Positions 1-9,488 of a stretch of 64,000 nucleotides of DNA are shown one piece after another. The notes under the pieces are model-generated. The model saw nothing but the letters and a program-made list of their open reading frames with translations, was not told the DNA's origin and ran no database searches. How positions within the stretch are numbered: the stretch's first letter is position 1; every line of letters starts with the position of its first letter. A program made the translations under genes and the position numbers. Source of the DNA: CAYUYV01 sp050331455. Lineage in GTDB: Bacteria > Pseudomonadota > Alphaproteobacteria > JAJFIK01. The stretch is from NCBI GenBank assembly GCA_050331455.1, contig JBHJGV010000048.1, positions 1 to 64,000 on the forward strand, given 5' to 3'.

Positions 1-339
1 GGATGGGTGGGGGGGGGGGGCCCCGGGGGCGGGGATGGGTACCGGGGCGCTTTACAACCCCCCCCACGCCTCATTGCCTTAGGGGGATTTTAAACCCGCC
101 TCATGCGCCCCCCACGACCCACCGAACCCGCGGATGAGGATCGTGGCGGATTTCAATCCGCCCGACGTCTCCGTGCCGTAGGGCGGGTTTAAACCCGCCC
201 TACGTGCGCCCCAGGACCCACCGAACCCGCGGATCAGGATCGTGGCGGATTTCAATCCGCCCGGGACGATGCGGCCGGTTTCGTGTTATTTCTGTGTGCC
301 TGGCTCAAAACGCGGTTTTTGCCCCGAAAGAGACGTCCC
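1..339. other. Gene-free left edge with G-runs and repeats
   Basis: No convincing coding region is seen before the permease start at 340. The first 60 bases hold a long G-run followed by C/G-rich sequence. The rest is taken up by two copies of a direct repeat and several palindromes, listed separately. The window edge cuts whatever lies to the left. Confidence 0.5.
92..262. repeat. Direct repeat pair with internal palindromes
   Basis: Two copies of a block of about 72 bases lie at 92-163 and 191-262, exactly 99 bases apart and nearly identical. Each copy ends in the inverted repeat GGCGGATTTCAATCCGCC. Between the copies, at 181-200, is the perfect 20-base palindrome GGGCGGGTTTAAACCCGCCC. This looks like a dispersed intergenic palindromic element of the REP type rather than a CRISPR array, because there are only two copies and no uniform spacers. 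Family membership is inferred. Confidence 0.6.
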
Positions 340-1398
340 ATGACCCAGTCGCTGGCCGGCGCCGTGACCTGGCGCACTGTTCTGATCGCGAGCCTGTCGC
401 TCCTCGCCCTTGCAGTGCTGGTGATGGCGCTTGAGGTTGTGTTTGTGATTTTCACCGGCGTCGTCATGGGCGTGTCCCTGGCCCATGGCAGCGCGGCCTT
501 GAGCGCGCGGCTCGGAGCGCCCCGGAGCGTGTGCCTTGCCTTTCTGGTCGCGGTCACCGGATTGGCTGTCATCGGCTTTGCCGTGACCGCCGGGCCGCAG
601 ATCGCCGAACAACTGCAAGTCCTGATCAAGGGCCTGCCCGAGTTCCTGGGCGAGGCGCGGACGCGGGTGGAGATGACCGGGGTCGGCGCCGATGTGATCG
701 GCGTGCTGGAAACTGCGATTGCGGACCTGCGCAGCGGCTCCGGCGGTCAGCCCTTTATGGAGCAGGGTGCCAGCCTGTTGCGCGGCGTCGCGGGCGTGTT
801 CTCGACGACCTTCGGCGTGCTGACGGGTATCTTCATCGTCGTTGCCATCTCCCTTTACATCAGCATCGAGCCCAATCTTTACCGGAGCGGCGTGCTGGCG
901 CTCGTGCCTCCGGCGCGCAGGACGGACGCCTCGGAGCTCATGGACCGGATCAGTTCGGTCCTTGCGTGGTGGGTGGCGGGCCAGGCGCTGTCCATGCTCG
1001 TCCTCGGCACGCTGATGACGGTGGGGCTGTGGATCGTGGGCGTGCCTTTTGCCCTCGTCTTCGGGGTCTTCACGGCCCTCATGACCTTCGTGCCCAATCT
1101 CGGTCCGGTGATCGCCGCAGTTCCCGTGCTGCTGGTGGCCCTGACCCAGGGTGTGGATGTGGCGCTTTATGCCTTCGTCCTGATCATCATTGTCCAGAAT
1201 GTCGAGGGGCTGATCCTCACGCCCATGGTGCACCGGCGCATCATCGCCCTGCCCCCGGCCCTTGTGCTTGCCGCCCTTCTGCTCCTGGCCACGGTCGCCG
1301 GCTTTATCGGCGTTCTTGTCGCCATGCCTCTGACGGCGGTGGGACAGACGGTCGCCCGGTTCCTTGTCGAAAAGCGCGATGCCGCCCAAGGCGCCTGA
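340..1398 (+). CDS. AI-2E family transporter (PerM/YdiK-like)
   Basis: This is a polytopic inner-membrane protein of about 352 residues, the usual size for the AI-2E/PerM family. Hydrophobic segments cluster near the N-terminus (about residues 12-75), followed by a more polar stretch (about 85-135). The C-terminal half carries several membrane segments and the family-typical stretch around FVPNLGPVIAAVP, with a V-E-G-L-I-L-T-P motif after it. Substrates differ between members (autoinducer-2 export, Na+/H+ exchange), so none is assigned. An in-frame start exists at 283, but the ATG at 340 gives a normal N-terminus just before the first hydrophobic segment. The broken DUF5690-like gene follows almost immediately and may share the transcript. 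Confidence 0.8.
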   Translation: MTQSLAGAVTWRTVLIASLSLLALAVLVMALEVVFVIFTGVVMGVSLAHGSAALSARLGAPRSVCLAFLVAVTGLAVIGFAVTAGPQIAEQLQVLIKGLPEFLGEARTRVEMTGVGADVIGVLETAIADLRSGSGGQPFMEQGASLLRGVAGVFSTTFGVLTGIFIVVAISLYISIEPNLYRSGVLALVPPARRTDASELMDRISSVLAWWVAGQALSMLVLGTLMTVGLWIVGVPFALVFGVFTALMTFVPNLGPVIAAVPVLLVALTQGVDVALYAFVLIIIVQNVEGLILTPMVHRRIIALPPALVLAALLLLATVAGFIGVLVAMPLTAVGQTVARFLVEKRDAAQGA

Positions 1399-1405
1399 GA
1401 ACCGG

Positions 1406-2749
1406 ATGGGCAACATCGCCCGCGTGCCCAGCCGTTTTTTTCGGGGGAACGGATCGAGCGCGGTCTTTGTCCTCGCCGCCGGAGGCGCCGCGTTTTGCGC
1501 CTATTTCAGCATGTATGCCTTTCGCAAACCCTTTGCCGCGGCGACCTATGAGGGTCAGGGGGCCGGGCCTTTGGAGCTTGACTTCAAGGTGGCGCTCGTC
1601 ATCGCCCACCTCTCAGGTTATGCCCTGTCCAAGGTCATTGGGGTCAAGATTGTCTCCGAGGCGCCCGCACGCTGGCGCGCACCCTTGATCCTGGGGCTGA
1701 TCGCGGCGGCGTGGCTCGCGCTTGTGGGCTTTGCCCTCGCACCGGGCCCCTGGAAATTCACCATGCTGTTCCTGAACGGACTGCCGCTCGGCATGATCTG
1801 GGGGCTGGTCTTCGCCTATCTGGAGGGCCGGCGCACGAGCGAGGTCCTGGGTGCCATTTTGTGCGTCAGCTTCATCGTGGCGTCGGTCTCCGTGTAAGCA
1901 GTCGGCGCCGCTCTCATTCTCCATGGCGGCATCGCGGAGGTCTGGATGCCGGCCGCGACGGGCGCCGTCTTCATGCCCCTTCTCGCGGTGTCCGTGTGGG
2001 TTTTGTCCGTGCTGCCCGCACCCGATACCGCGGACGAGGTTGCCCGCACCCATCGCGCGCCGATGCATGCCGGCGACCGGGGGCGGTTTCTCTCTGCCTA
2101 TGGGCCGGGCGTCGGCCTTCTGGTGCTCGCCTATGTTCTTTTTACGGCCTTTCGCGACTTCCGGGATAATTTTGCCGCTGAGATTTGGATCGCCCTCGGA
2201 CGATCCGGGGAGGCTGCCATGTTCGCGATCAGCGAAATCCCCGTCACCCTCGTCGCTTTGGCGGGGACAGCCGCCGTGGTGGCGGTGCGCGATAATCTGC
2301 GCGCCTTGAGCATCATCCATGCCATCGTGATCTTCGGGGCTTTGCTGCTTGGGGCGGCGATGGTCGCCCAGCAGGCCGGTCTGATCGGGCCCACGGCCTT
2401 CATGGTGGCCAGCGGCGCGGGCCTTTATCTCGCTTATGTGCCGTTCAATGCCATGCTGTTCGACCGGTTAATCGCGGCGGCCCGGTTTCCCGGCACGGCG
2501 GGTTTTCTTATCTATCTTGCCGATGCCTCGGGCTATGCCGGCAGCGTCGCCTTGCTTGTGTTCAAAGAACTGGGCGCTCCCTCTCTCGACTGGCTCGATG
2601 TCTTGACCGGCGCGGCCTATGGGGCCAGCGGCCTGGGCCTCGTCCTGACGATCCTGTCTGCCGGCTATTTCGGCACGCGCCTGGATCGCCCGCCCGTCCC
2701 TTGCCCGCCCGTCCGTTGCCCGCCCGTCCCTTGCCCGCCCGTCCCTTGA
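1406..2749 (+). pseudogene. DUF5690-like MFS-type transporter with in-frame stop
   Basis: Two reading-frame halves in the same frame (ending at 1897, resuming at 1898) form one polytopic membrane protein. The N-terminal half has the A-Y-F-S-M-Y-A-F-R-K-P-F motif that I associate with DUF5690 proteins, which look like major facilitator relatives. The frame is interrupted only by a TAA at 1895-1897, between V-A-S-V-S-V and A-V-G-A-A-L-I. No base is gained or lost, so a single substitution from a sense codon would explain it. The downstream half still reads as clean membrane protein to 2749. Starts at 1364 (TTG), 1379 and 1406 are possible; 1406 avoids overlap with the upstream permease. The C-terminus is a short Pro/Val/Cys repeat. 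It could be a recent pseudogene or a sequencing error. Confidence 0.7.
2691..2749 (+). repeat. 15-bp tandem repeat at gene 3' end
   Basis: Four units of CGCCCGTCCCTTGCC (2691-2705, 2706-2720 with one change, 2721-2735, and 2736-2749 truncated) form the last codons and stop of the DUF5690-like gene. They encode a P-V-P-C-P type tail. The unit length keeps the reading frame. Confidence 0.85.
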
Positions 2750-3136
2750 AAGATCTCAGCTTTCCCGGGTCCATGGAGCCCGGTTCTTTGGGGGGAAAGG
2801 GACTTGACGGGTGCCGGGAACCAACATAGAACATTCGTGTTTAGGTTTTGTTCCAGTCGGAAAGCGGTCTGTCGGAAAGCGCTCTGGATGTCTTGCGGGC
2901 TTGCCGCCAAGGCCCAAACCTGGGGCAAAGGCCCAAACCTGCGGCCAAGGCCCAAAAAGTCCGTGTCGGTTGCAGTCGCGATTGTCCGTGGACCCGCGGC
3001 CGCCGACCTGCCGCCGGTTTGGCTTGGTTGATCCGCTCGCGGACGCCATCGGGGCCGCCGGCGGTCATCCGGGCTCTCGTCGGCGGTCCTGTGCACGATG
3101 GTCCGGTCCCGCTTTTTTCGGCCAAGGGGTGGCCCT
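2750..3136 (+). other. Intergenic region and long lexA leader
   Basis: No credible gene lies here. It contains the LexA-box promoter at 2804-2832, then a presumed 5' leader of about 300 bases running to lexA. Inside the leader, 2907-2957 carries three copies of an AAGGCCCAAA core at roughly 18-20 base spacing. No riboswitch was recognised. Confidence 0.5.
2804..2832 (+). promoter_or_regulatory. SOS promoter with LexA box upstream of lexA
   Basis: GAAC-N7-GAAC at 2818-2832 matches the alphaproteobacterial LexA consensus exactly. It overlaps a plausible sigma-70 promoter: -35 TTGACG at 2804-2809, a 17-base spacer, and -10 TAGAAC at 2827-2832. The second GAAC lies inside the -10. This fits LexA autoregulation. 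The distance to the lexA start (about 305 bases) is long. Box and spacing are seen directly; function is inferred. Confidence 0.75.
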
Positions 3137-3859
3137 ATGTTGACACCGAAACAGCACGAACTGCTCATGTTCATCTATGAGCGGATCCGGGAGACGGGGG
3201 TTTCCCCCTCCTTCGACGAAATGAAGGAAGCCCTCGATTTGCGCTCGAAATCGGGCATTCACCGGTTGATCACCGCCCTTGAAGACCGGGGCTTTATCCG
3301 GCGGCTGCCCCACAAGGCTCGGGCGCTGGAAATCCGACGTCTGCCCGATGATATGGCGCCGGCACCGGAGACACCGCCCGTGCGCAAACAGCGCTTCGAG
3401 CCCAGCATCGTCTCCGACAACGGCCAACGCCGGCCCCTCAAGGCGCTCGCCCCCGACCCGGCGCCGGGTCTCGACGGCGGGGTCGAGGTGCCCGTCATGG
3501 GACGGATCGCGGCCGGTACACCCATCGAAGCCCTGGAAAGCCACAGCCATTTCATCGGCGTGCCCGTTTCCATGCTCAGCAGCGGGCCCCATTTCGCCCT
3601 TGAGGTTCGCGGCGATTCCATGGTCGAGGCGGGGATCCTCGACGGGGATACCGTCGTGATCCAGCAATGCGATCAGGCCACGAATGGCGATATCGTGGTG
3701 GCGTTGGTGGACAATGCGGAGGCCACGCTGAAGCGCTTGCGCAAGCGCGGCGACACGATCGCCCTGGAGGCCGCCAATCCCAACTATGAGACCCGCATTT
3801 ACGGGCCGGACCGGGTGCGGGTGCAGGGGCGGCTCGTCGGACTGCTCCGCCATTACTGA
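3137..3859 (+). CDS. lexA: SOS repressor LexA
   Basis: LexA represses DNA-damage genes and cleaves itself when RecA filaments form. The protein of 240 residues starts M-L-T-P-K-Q-H-E, the canonical LexA N-terminus, with a winged helix-turn-helix over about residues 1-65. After a linker comes the S24 peptidase domain. The self-cleavage bond Ala126-Gly127 sits in G-R-I-A-A-G, the catalytic serine is S161 in G-D-S-M-V, and the general-base lysine is K199 in A-T-L-K-R. All required residues are present. The frame extends upstream to 3098, but the ATG at 3137 matches the family start. The gene converges with comEC (6 bases between stops). The upstream GAAC-N7-GAAC promoter indicates autoregulation. 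Confidence 0.97.
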   Translation: MLTPKQHELLMFIYERIRETGVSPSFDEMKEALDLRSKSGIHRLITALEDRGFIRRLPHKARALEIRRLPDDMAPAPETPPVRKQRFEPSIVSDNGQRRPLKALAPDPAPGLDGGVEVPVMGRIAAGTPIEALESHSHFIGVPVSMLSSGPHFALEVRGDSMVEAGILDGDTVVIQQCDQATNGDIVVALVDNAEATLKRLRKRGDTIALEAANPNYETRIYGPDRVRVQGRLVGLLRHY

Positions 3860-3865
3860 CCGGCC

Positions 3866-6292
3866 TCAGCGGGCCGGCGTGTCTGGTACCGGACCGCCAT
3901 CGAACCAGGGATGGCGCGCCCGGGGTCGGTGATAGGGCTGCCGGCGCGGCAGGACCCACGGCCGCTCGCCCCGTGCGCCGCGGGCCGACCGGATATTGAG
4001 CGCTTGCCGGACATTGAGCGCTTGCCGGACATTGAGCGCTTCAGTGTCTGCCGGCTCGCGATGCTCCCGTCGCGCATCCCTCTCCCCCATCGCCCTCTCC
4101 CCCATCGCCCTCTTCCCCCTCGCCGGCTCCCCCTTCGCCCCCGCCTCCACCGCTCCCGGGCCGATCGTCATGGGATCCGCGCCGTCCGGCCTCGGCGCCC
4201 AGACCGCCATGGCCCCCTGAAAGGCGAAGTCGAACCGGTCGATGATCAAACCGGGTCCGGGGCATGGGCCGCGCACGGGAAAGGCGGCGATTAGAACATC
4301 CGCTTCAGGACAAACCTGCTCGACCGTATCCTCCGACGCGGTGAACACGACACGCCCAAGGCGCGGCGCCTGGATCCGGCAGAGTCCGTCCGCACACCGC
4401 CAATCGCCACCGGCCGCACGGGCGGGGGAGCGCCCGTCTCCGTCGCGGCGCAGCCAGACTCGCGCCGAAAAGGTCTCCTTGCGCCGGTCCGAGAGCTGGA
4501 GCGTTCCGTCCGGTCCCCGGACCGCGACCAGACGCCCGTCCCGGTCAGCCAGCAGATCCGGCGGCCGGGCCTGGGCCGCAAGAACAAGGCCGGCCAAAAC
4601 GGGCAGCACACCGACGAGCCGCCACAACCGCGTCCACAGCAGCAGCCATAGGCCGCCGAGCACGATCAGTCCCAGGGCCGTGCCCGGCATCGATCCGATG
4701 GTCCGTGCCGACCAGGACCAGGCCGACACGTCATGGGCAACCCCGAGAATGAGGTCGATGCCCTGGCCGAGGACCCAGAGAAACAAGGCATCGAGGCCGA
4801 GGGGCATGGTGGCGAGGGAGGCCAGGGCCGCGGGCATGACGACAATCGAGAACACGGGCACGGCCACGAGATTGGCGAGAATGTCGAGCTGGCCCAGGCG
4901 GTTGAAATGGAAAGCCGCAAAGGGCGCCGTCGCGAGACTTGCCACCAGCGTGGTGCCGGCGATGCCCATGAGCCAAAGCGCCGCCCGACGCACCGGATCC
5001 GCCCGGCCCTCCCGCTCTCGCTCCTGCCAAGGCCCCGGAACATGGTCCGCCAATCGGCGCAGGCCCTCGTAACCGCCGATCAGGGCCGTGACGGCCCCGA
5101 AAGACATCTGGAACCCGGCCTGCATCAGGCTTTCGGGCCTGACGGCGAGGATCACCAGGGCGGCGACGGCGACCGTGCGCAAGGACACGGCGGGCCGGTC
5201 GGCGAGAATCGCCAGCATGGCAATCAGCACCATGATGAAGGCCCGCTGGGTGGACACGGAGGCGCCGGACAACACCAGATAGGCCCCGGCACCCAGCACC
5301 GTGACGCAGGCGGCCCATTTCTTAACCGGTTGGGTCAGCGCCACGGGCTCCACCAGGGCCAGCGCCGCGCGCACGACAAAAAAGATCAGGGCAGCAATCG
5401 CCGTCATGTGGAGGCCCGAAATCGCAAGGAGATGGGCGAGACCCGAATCGCGCAGCGCCTCCAGGTCCTCTCGGGGAATGCCCGCCCGGTCCCCGGTCAT
5501 GACGGCCGCGGCCATGCCGCCCGCCGGCCCGGGCACGGCCTCGCGGATCCGTTCACTGATGGCCTGGCGCCACCGGGCAATGCGCGCGCGGGCCGCGTCG
5601 GGCACTGCACCGTCCAGGCGTGCAGGCGCCTCAATGGCGTAGCCGACGGCGCCCAGCTGCCGGAACCAGGCATCCCGCGCAAAGTCGAAGGCGCCGGGGC
5701 TCACCGGCGGCGGCGGCGGCTGGAGCACGGCACGCACCGAGACGCTATCCCCCGGCTTCAGGTCCGGCAGATCCTGGCGCACGCTGACCCGGACCCGGCG
5801 CGGCAGGGCACCGGGGTCGCCCGCCCCCTCTTGCGACGTGCCCCGGATGGTCTGGGGGCCGATCAGTAAGCGATGCCGGCCATCGGCGCTGTCCTCAACG
5901 GCAATGACGCGCCCCGTCACGGTGACGGGCCCGGTGCGTTTCTCGATCACGGGCGCCGCCACCCACGCGGTCCGCACCGTGGCCGCGACACCACCCAGGG
6001 TGATGATCAAGGCGATCAGCCCACAGCGCCGCCAGCCGCTCCCCGCCGGAAGAAGCGCATGGACGCTCCAGATCCCCAGGGCCAGGACCACGGCGAGCCA
6101 CACCGGCGGCTCCACGGGCAGGGCGAAATAGGCGGTGATGCCGATCCCGAACAGGACCGGCACCCAGAGCGCCCATTGGCGCTGTTCCGCCATGAAACTG
6201 GTGGCCGCCCAGACCACAACCGTCCGTGGGCCGCCCATCGCCCGGACCAGCCCGGGGCGCGCGACTTTGAGGAGGACGGCGGGCCGGGTCAC
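3866..6292 (-). CDS. comEC: ComEC/Rec2 family competence protein
   Basis: This inner-membrane protein belongs to the family that forms the channel for single-stranded DNA entry in transformation. The N-terminal part (about residues 35-200) has membrane segments and an OB-like DUF4131 region. The centre (about 215-540) is the Competence domain, with A-I-S-G-L-H-M-T and many transmembrane helices. The C-terminal extracellular part is short and lacks an obvious metallo-beta-lactamase H-x-H-x-D-H motif, which I believe is usual in alphaproteobacterial versions. The listed start is GTG at 6292; the ATG at 6193 (residue 34) is a good alternative. The last 70 residues are low complexity, built from two tandem repeats (3995-4041 and 4083-4127). 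It lies 12 bases downstream of the hydrolase gene and may share its transcript. Confidence 0.9.
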   Translation of the reverse strand: MTRPAVLLKVARPGLVRAMGGPRTVVVWAATSFMAEQRQWALWVPVLFGIGITAYFALPVEPPVWLAVVLALGIWSVHALLPAGSGWRRCGLIALIITLGGVAATVRTAWVAAPVIEKRTGPVTVTGRVIAVEDSADGRHRLLIGPQTIRGTSQEGAGDPGALPRRVRVSVRQDLPDLKPGDSVSVRAVLQPPPPPVSPGAFDFARDAWFRQLGAVGYAIEAPARLDGAVPDAARARIARWRQAISERIREAVPGPAGGMAAAVMTGDRAGIPREDLEALRDSGLAHLLAISGLHMTAIAALIFFVVRAALALVEPVALTQPVKKWAACVTVLGAGAYLVLSGASVSTQRAFIMVLIAMLAILADRPAVSLRTVAVAALVILAVRPESLMQAGFQMSFGAVTALIGGYEGLRRLADHVPGPWQEREREGRADPVRRAALWLMGIAGTTLVASLATAPFAAFHFNRLGQLDILANLVAVPVFSIVVMPAALASLATMPLGLDALFLWVLGQGIDLILGVAHDVSAWSWSARTIGSMPGTALGLIVLGGLWLLLWTRLWRLVGVLPVLAGLVLAAQARPPDLLADRDGRLVAVRGPDGTLQLSDRRKETFSARVWLRRDGDGRSPARAAGGDWRCADGLCRIQAPRLGRVVFTASEDTVEQVCPEADVLIAAFPVRGPCPGPGLIIDRFDFAFQGAMAVWAPRPDGADPMTIGPGAVEAGAKGEPARGKRAMGERAMGERDARREHREPADTEALNVRQALNVRQALNIRSARGARGERPWVLPRRQPYHRPRARHPWFDGGPVPDTPAR
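3995..4041 (-). repeat. 18-bp tandem repeat in comEC 3' end
   Basis: Two full units of ATTGAGCGCTTGCCGGAC (3995-4012, 4013-4030) and a partial third (4031-4041), written on the + strand. On the coding strand they add repeated A-L-N-V-R-Q hexapeptides to ComEC without breaking the frame. Confidence 0.85.
4083..4127 (-). repeat. 15-bp tandem repeat in comEC 3' end
   Basis: About three units of CCCCCATCGCCCTCT (+ strand), the third degenerate. They encode repeated G-E-R-A-M in the ComEC tail. This is a second, independent expansion only 40 bases from the 18-bp repeat. Confidence 0.75.
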
Positions 6293-6304
6293 GGGGCCTC
6301 GCCC

Positions 6305-7210
6305 TCACCCGCCGGAGGGCGGGGAGCGGTCCAGCCACTCCGAAATCAGGGCATTGACCGTGTTCGGATCGTCCTGCTGGGCCCAGTGCGAGATACCCGG
6401 GAGGGGCCGGAAGGTGAGATTGGAAACATACTGCCCGGTACCCTCGGTCAGATGCAGCCCCAGGGCCATGTCATTCTCGCCCCAGATCATCAGGGTGGGG
6501 ATATCGGTCTCGAGAGGCCCTTCGGCCATCAGGCGGCGCAGATCGGACCGGCCCAACAGGGCCCGGTAATAGTTCAGCATGGCGGTCATGGCGCCGGGGA
6601 TCAGGGCATTCTCGCGGAACACCTGGACGGCCTCGGGGGGAAAGCGGTCCTTGTGGGCCGCGGTCCCGGTGAAGGCCCGGCCAATGGCCCGCGCACCGTC
6701 CGCGGTGAGCAGACGTTCGGGCAGCCAGGGCAGTTGGAAGAAAAACATGTACCAGGACTTCAGGATCTGCCCGCCGCGCAAAAAGCCCGCCCGCGCACAG
6801 GCCGGATGCGGAATATTGATCACGATAAAACGCTCGAAAGGCCGGACCCGGCGCAAAATCGCGAACCAGGCAATCACGCCGCCCCAGTCATGGGCCATCA
6901 GGACTTTCGGACGGTGCCCCCGGGCGACGGCCGCATCGTAGAGCCCGGCCACATCCTCGATGAGAGTGGGCAGGCGATAGGCGTCGACGCCCTTCGGCCG
7001 GCTCGAGCCGCCATAACCGCGTAAATTGGGCGCCCAGACGGTATATCCCGCCTCCGCGAGCACAGGCATCTGGTGGCGCCAGGAAAAATAGGTTTCCGGA
7101 AAGCCGTGGAGGCACAGAACGAGATCCTCGCCCGTGCCCATGACGGCCGTTTCAAAGGCGAGGCCATTGGCCTCGATCAGGTGGATGGTCCAGGGCGTTG
7201 CGGCGTCCAT
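6305..7210 (-). CDS. Alpha/beta hydrolase, epoxide-hydrolase-like
   Basis: A soluble alpha/beta hydrolase of 301 residues. The oxyanion-hole motif H-G-F-P-E lies near residue 35. The nucleophile elbow is H-D-W-G-G with aspartate as nucleophile, as in epoxide hydrolases and haloalkane dehalogenases. Paired tyrosines (N-Y-Y-R-A) fall in the lid, and the catalytic histidine is in G-I-S-H-W. This pattern favours soluble epoxide hydrolase over esterase; the substrate is unknown. The reading frame extends to 7630, but that extension is compositionally like non-coding sequence, so the ATG at 7210 is chosen. It sits just upstream of comEC on the same strand. Confidence 0.85.
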   Translation of the reverse strand: MDAATPWTIHLIEANGLAFETAVMGTGEDLVLCLHGFPETYFSWRHQMPVLAEAGYTVWAPNLRGYGGSSRPKGVDAYRLPTLIEDVAGLYDAAVARGHRPKVLMAHDWGGVIAWFAILRRVRPFERFIVINIPHPACARAGFLRGGQILKSWYMFFFQLPWLPERLLTADGARAIGRAFTGTAAHKDRFPPEAVQVFRENALIPGAMTAMLNYYRALLGRSDLRRLMAEGPLETDIPTLMIWGENDMALGLHLTEGTGQYVSNLTFRPLPGISHWAQQDDPNTVNALISEWLDRSPPSGG

Positions 7211-7681
7211 GGGCCGAAAGTCCTTTGCGTTCAATCTGTCCCGTCTCGCCGACAGCCTAGCCCGCCCCGGCGCAGCGGGCCAGCCGAACCGGCCGCTCCC
7301 ATCAAGGGCATGCGCGCCCCAGTGGGACGGCGTGCGCCAAGTGGTCCCGTCCAGCACTCTCCCCCTGCCTCCAGAAATTCGAGGCTGGCACGGCCGGAGC
7401 GTGGGATTTGGCAAACGGGCAGGCCAGCGCCGTGAGCGACCAGGGCACAAAAGCCTCGGATTGGGCCGGTCGGATTGGGCCGGTCGGCTTGGGGAGGCGT
7501 GACGTCCCAGACGCGGATGGCGGCCCAGGCCCCCTGGTGATCGACACGGCCGCGGTGGTGTGGGCGGTGGGCAGTGGTGTGAGAGGAGCGCCGATCCGAA
7601 GGCTGGGTGCGTTTTGACCGGACCGGACAATCATGCGAAGACGCCAGGCCATCGAAGATCCAGGACCGGAAAGCCCGACCC
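7211..7681. other. Intergenic region between divergent genes
   Basis: No convincing gene. It separates the leftward hydrolase/comEC pair from rightward gltX, so it should hold both promoters; no strong -10/-35 pair was singled out. A 14-base unit CGGATTGGGCCGGT is repeated in tandem at 7457-7470 and 7471-7484. Confidence 0.5.
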
Positions 7682-9106
7682 ATGACTGACACCGTCGTCA
7701 CCCGCTTTGCCCCCTCGCCCACCGGCTTCCTGCATATCGGTGGGGCCCGCACGGCCCTGTTCAACTGGCTTTATGCACGCCATTGCGGCGGGCGCTTCGT
7801 GCTGCGCATTGAGGACACGGACCGGGAGCGCTCCACCGACGCGTCCATCGAGGCGATTTTCGAGGGGCTGGCTTGGCTGGGCCTCGATTATGACGGGGAC
7901 CCGGTGTTCCAGTTCCAGCGGGCGGACCGGCACCGGGCGGTGGTCGAGGAGCTGCTGGCCAAAGACATGGCCTATCGGTGCTATGCGACCGCGGAAGAAC
8001 TCCAGCAGGCGCGCGAGGAGGCCCAGGCCGAGGGGCGGGTCTTCCGGTATGACGGCCGCTGGCGGGATCGGGATCCGTCGGACGCGCCGAAGGGCCAAGC
8101 GCCGGCCATCCGCCTGAAAGCCTCGCGAGACGGCGAAACCGTCATCAAGGACCATGTCCAGGGCGATGTGACCATCCAGAACCAGGACCTTGACGATTTG
8201 GTGCTGCTGCGCAGTGACGGCACGCCGACCTATATGCTGGCTGTCGTCGTCGATGACCACGACCAGGGCGTGACCCATGTCATCCGGGGCGACGATCACC
8301 TGATCAACGCCGCCCGCCAGATGCAGATCATGAACGCGCTCGGCTGGGCCGTGCCGCATTATGCCCATGTGCCCCTGATCCACGGACCGGACGGGGCGAA
8401 ACTGTCCAAGCGCCATGGGGCCCTGGGGGTCGAGGCCTATCGGGACCAGGGCTATCTGCCCGAGGCCATGCGCACATATCTTGCCCGGTTGGGTTGGAGC
8501 CATGGGGATGACGAGATCTTCACGACGGAGCAGGCCGTCGACTGGTTCGACCTGGACGGCATCCGCGCCGCCCCGGCCCGCATTGATTTCGAGAAACTGG
8601 CCCATGTGAACGCCCATTTCCTCCGCGCGGCCGAGCCGGATCGCCTGATTGGCCTGATCCGCCCGGCCCTGGAGGAAAAAGCCGGGCAACCCCTGGATGA
8701 GGCCCTTGAAGGCCGGGTGCGCCGGTGCCTCGGCGCGCTCGCGGAGCGGGCGGACACGACCGTGGCCCTGGGCGAGCAGGCCGGCTTTCTGGTCGCACCG
8801 CGTCCCCTGCCCATCGAGGCGGCCTCGGCCAAGCACCTGACCGAGGACAGCCGGGCCATGCTGTCCGCCCTCCGGGATTCGCTCGGTGATCTGGACGATT
8901 GGAGCCTTGAGGGCATTGAAGGCGCCGTGCGCGGTTTCGCCGATGCAAGGGGCCTCAAATTCGGGAAAGTAGGGCCGCCCCTGCGCGCGGCGCTGACGGG
9001 AACGCCGAACTCCCCGGGGCTGTTCGACGTGATCCATGCCCTGGGCCGCGAGGAGACCCTTGCACGGATCGGTGATCAGGCCGCCGTTTCGCTCGCCCGG
9101 ACCTGA
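7682..9106 (+). CDS. gltX: Glutamyl-tRNA synthetase
   Basis: Class I aminoacyl-tRNA synthetase that charges tRNA-Glu in the cytoplasm. The 474-residue length is normal. The Rossmann-fold signature H-I-G-G (HIGH motif) is at residues 18-21 after R-F-A-P-S-P-T-G. The KMSKS-equivalent K-L-S-K-R is at 240-244, followed by the helical anticodon-binding domain. In many bacteria charged Glu-tRNA also feeds tetrapyrrole synthesis through the C5 route; alphaproteobacteria mostly use the ALA synthase route, so no such link is claimed. The upstream in-frame start at 7607 adds an unusual extension, so the ATG at 7682 (M-T-D-T-V-V-T-R) is preferred. gltA follows on the same strand. Confidence 0.97.
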   Translation: MTDTVVTRFAPSPTGFLHIGGARTALFNWLYARHCGGRFVLRIEDTDRERSTDASIEAIFEGLAWLGLDYDGDPVFQFQRADRHRAVVEELLAKDMAYRCYATAEELQQAREEAQAEGRVFRYDGRWRDRDPSDAPKGQAPAIRLKASRDGETVIKDHVQGDVTIQNQDLDDLVLLRSDGTPTYMLAVVVDDHDQGVTHVIRGDDHLINAARQMQIMNALGWAVPHYAHVPLIHGPDGAKLSKRHGALGVEAYRDQGYLPEAMRTYLARLGWSHGDDEIFTTEQAVDWFDLDGIRAAPARIDFEKLAHVNAHFLRAAEPDRLIGLIRPALEEKAGQPLDEALEGRVRRCLGALAERADTTVALGEQAGFLVAPRPLPIEAASAKHLTEDSRAMLSALRDSLGDLDDWSLEGIEGAVRGFADARGLKFGKVGPPLRAALTGTPNSPGLFDVIHALGREETLARIGDQAAVSLART

Positions 9107-9488
9107 GCGGGCGGCGGATGGACCCCGCTTTGCCCAAGCGCGCCCGATCCGCGGGTGCGGCCACGCATCCGTGTCCCCTGTGACGTCAGAGTGATGGTGA
9201 CGGCACCACCGTTAACCGCGTATACTGTTTCGACACGCAAAGGTCTTTAGGATTGGTCGCAGATGGCTTTGCCTCGTTTGGCGCGCGGCATTGACCGACA
9301 CGGACATCCAAAGGCCGGTGCAGGGCCGAAACGGGGCCGCAGCCGGCGAAACCCGTCCGCCCAAACACGTCGAACAGCCCTGCCCGTGGGCACGCGGGGC
9401 CTGTTAAGATGCGATTGGCGTTTGCGCGGGTCGAAACGATCCGCAGAACGACGATCCCTGAAGATCGAGCCAACAGACCGAGGATGCC
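9107..9488 (+). other. gltX-gltA intergenic region
   Basis: No gene is supported. It contains a candidate gltA promoter near 9197-9226 and then about 260 bases of presumed leader. No clear terminator for gltX was found. Confidence 0.45.
9197..9226 (+). promoter_or_regulatory. Candidate gltA promoter
   Basis: A good -10 hexamer TATACT at 9221-9226 is preceded, with an 18-base spacer, by GTGACG (four of six matches to the -35 consensus). It is the best sigma-70-like site in the gap before gltA. The leader would be about 255 bases. Confidence 0.4.

Noticed and set aside
92..262. Possible CRISPR array
   Set aside because: Only two copies, 72 bases long, with palindromes; no spacer series and no cas genes.
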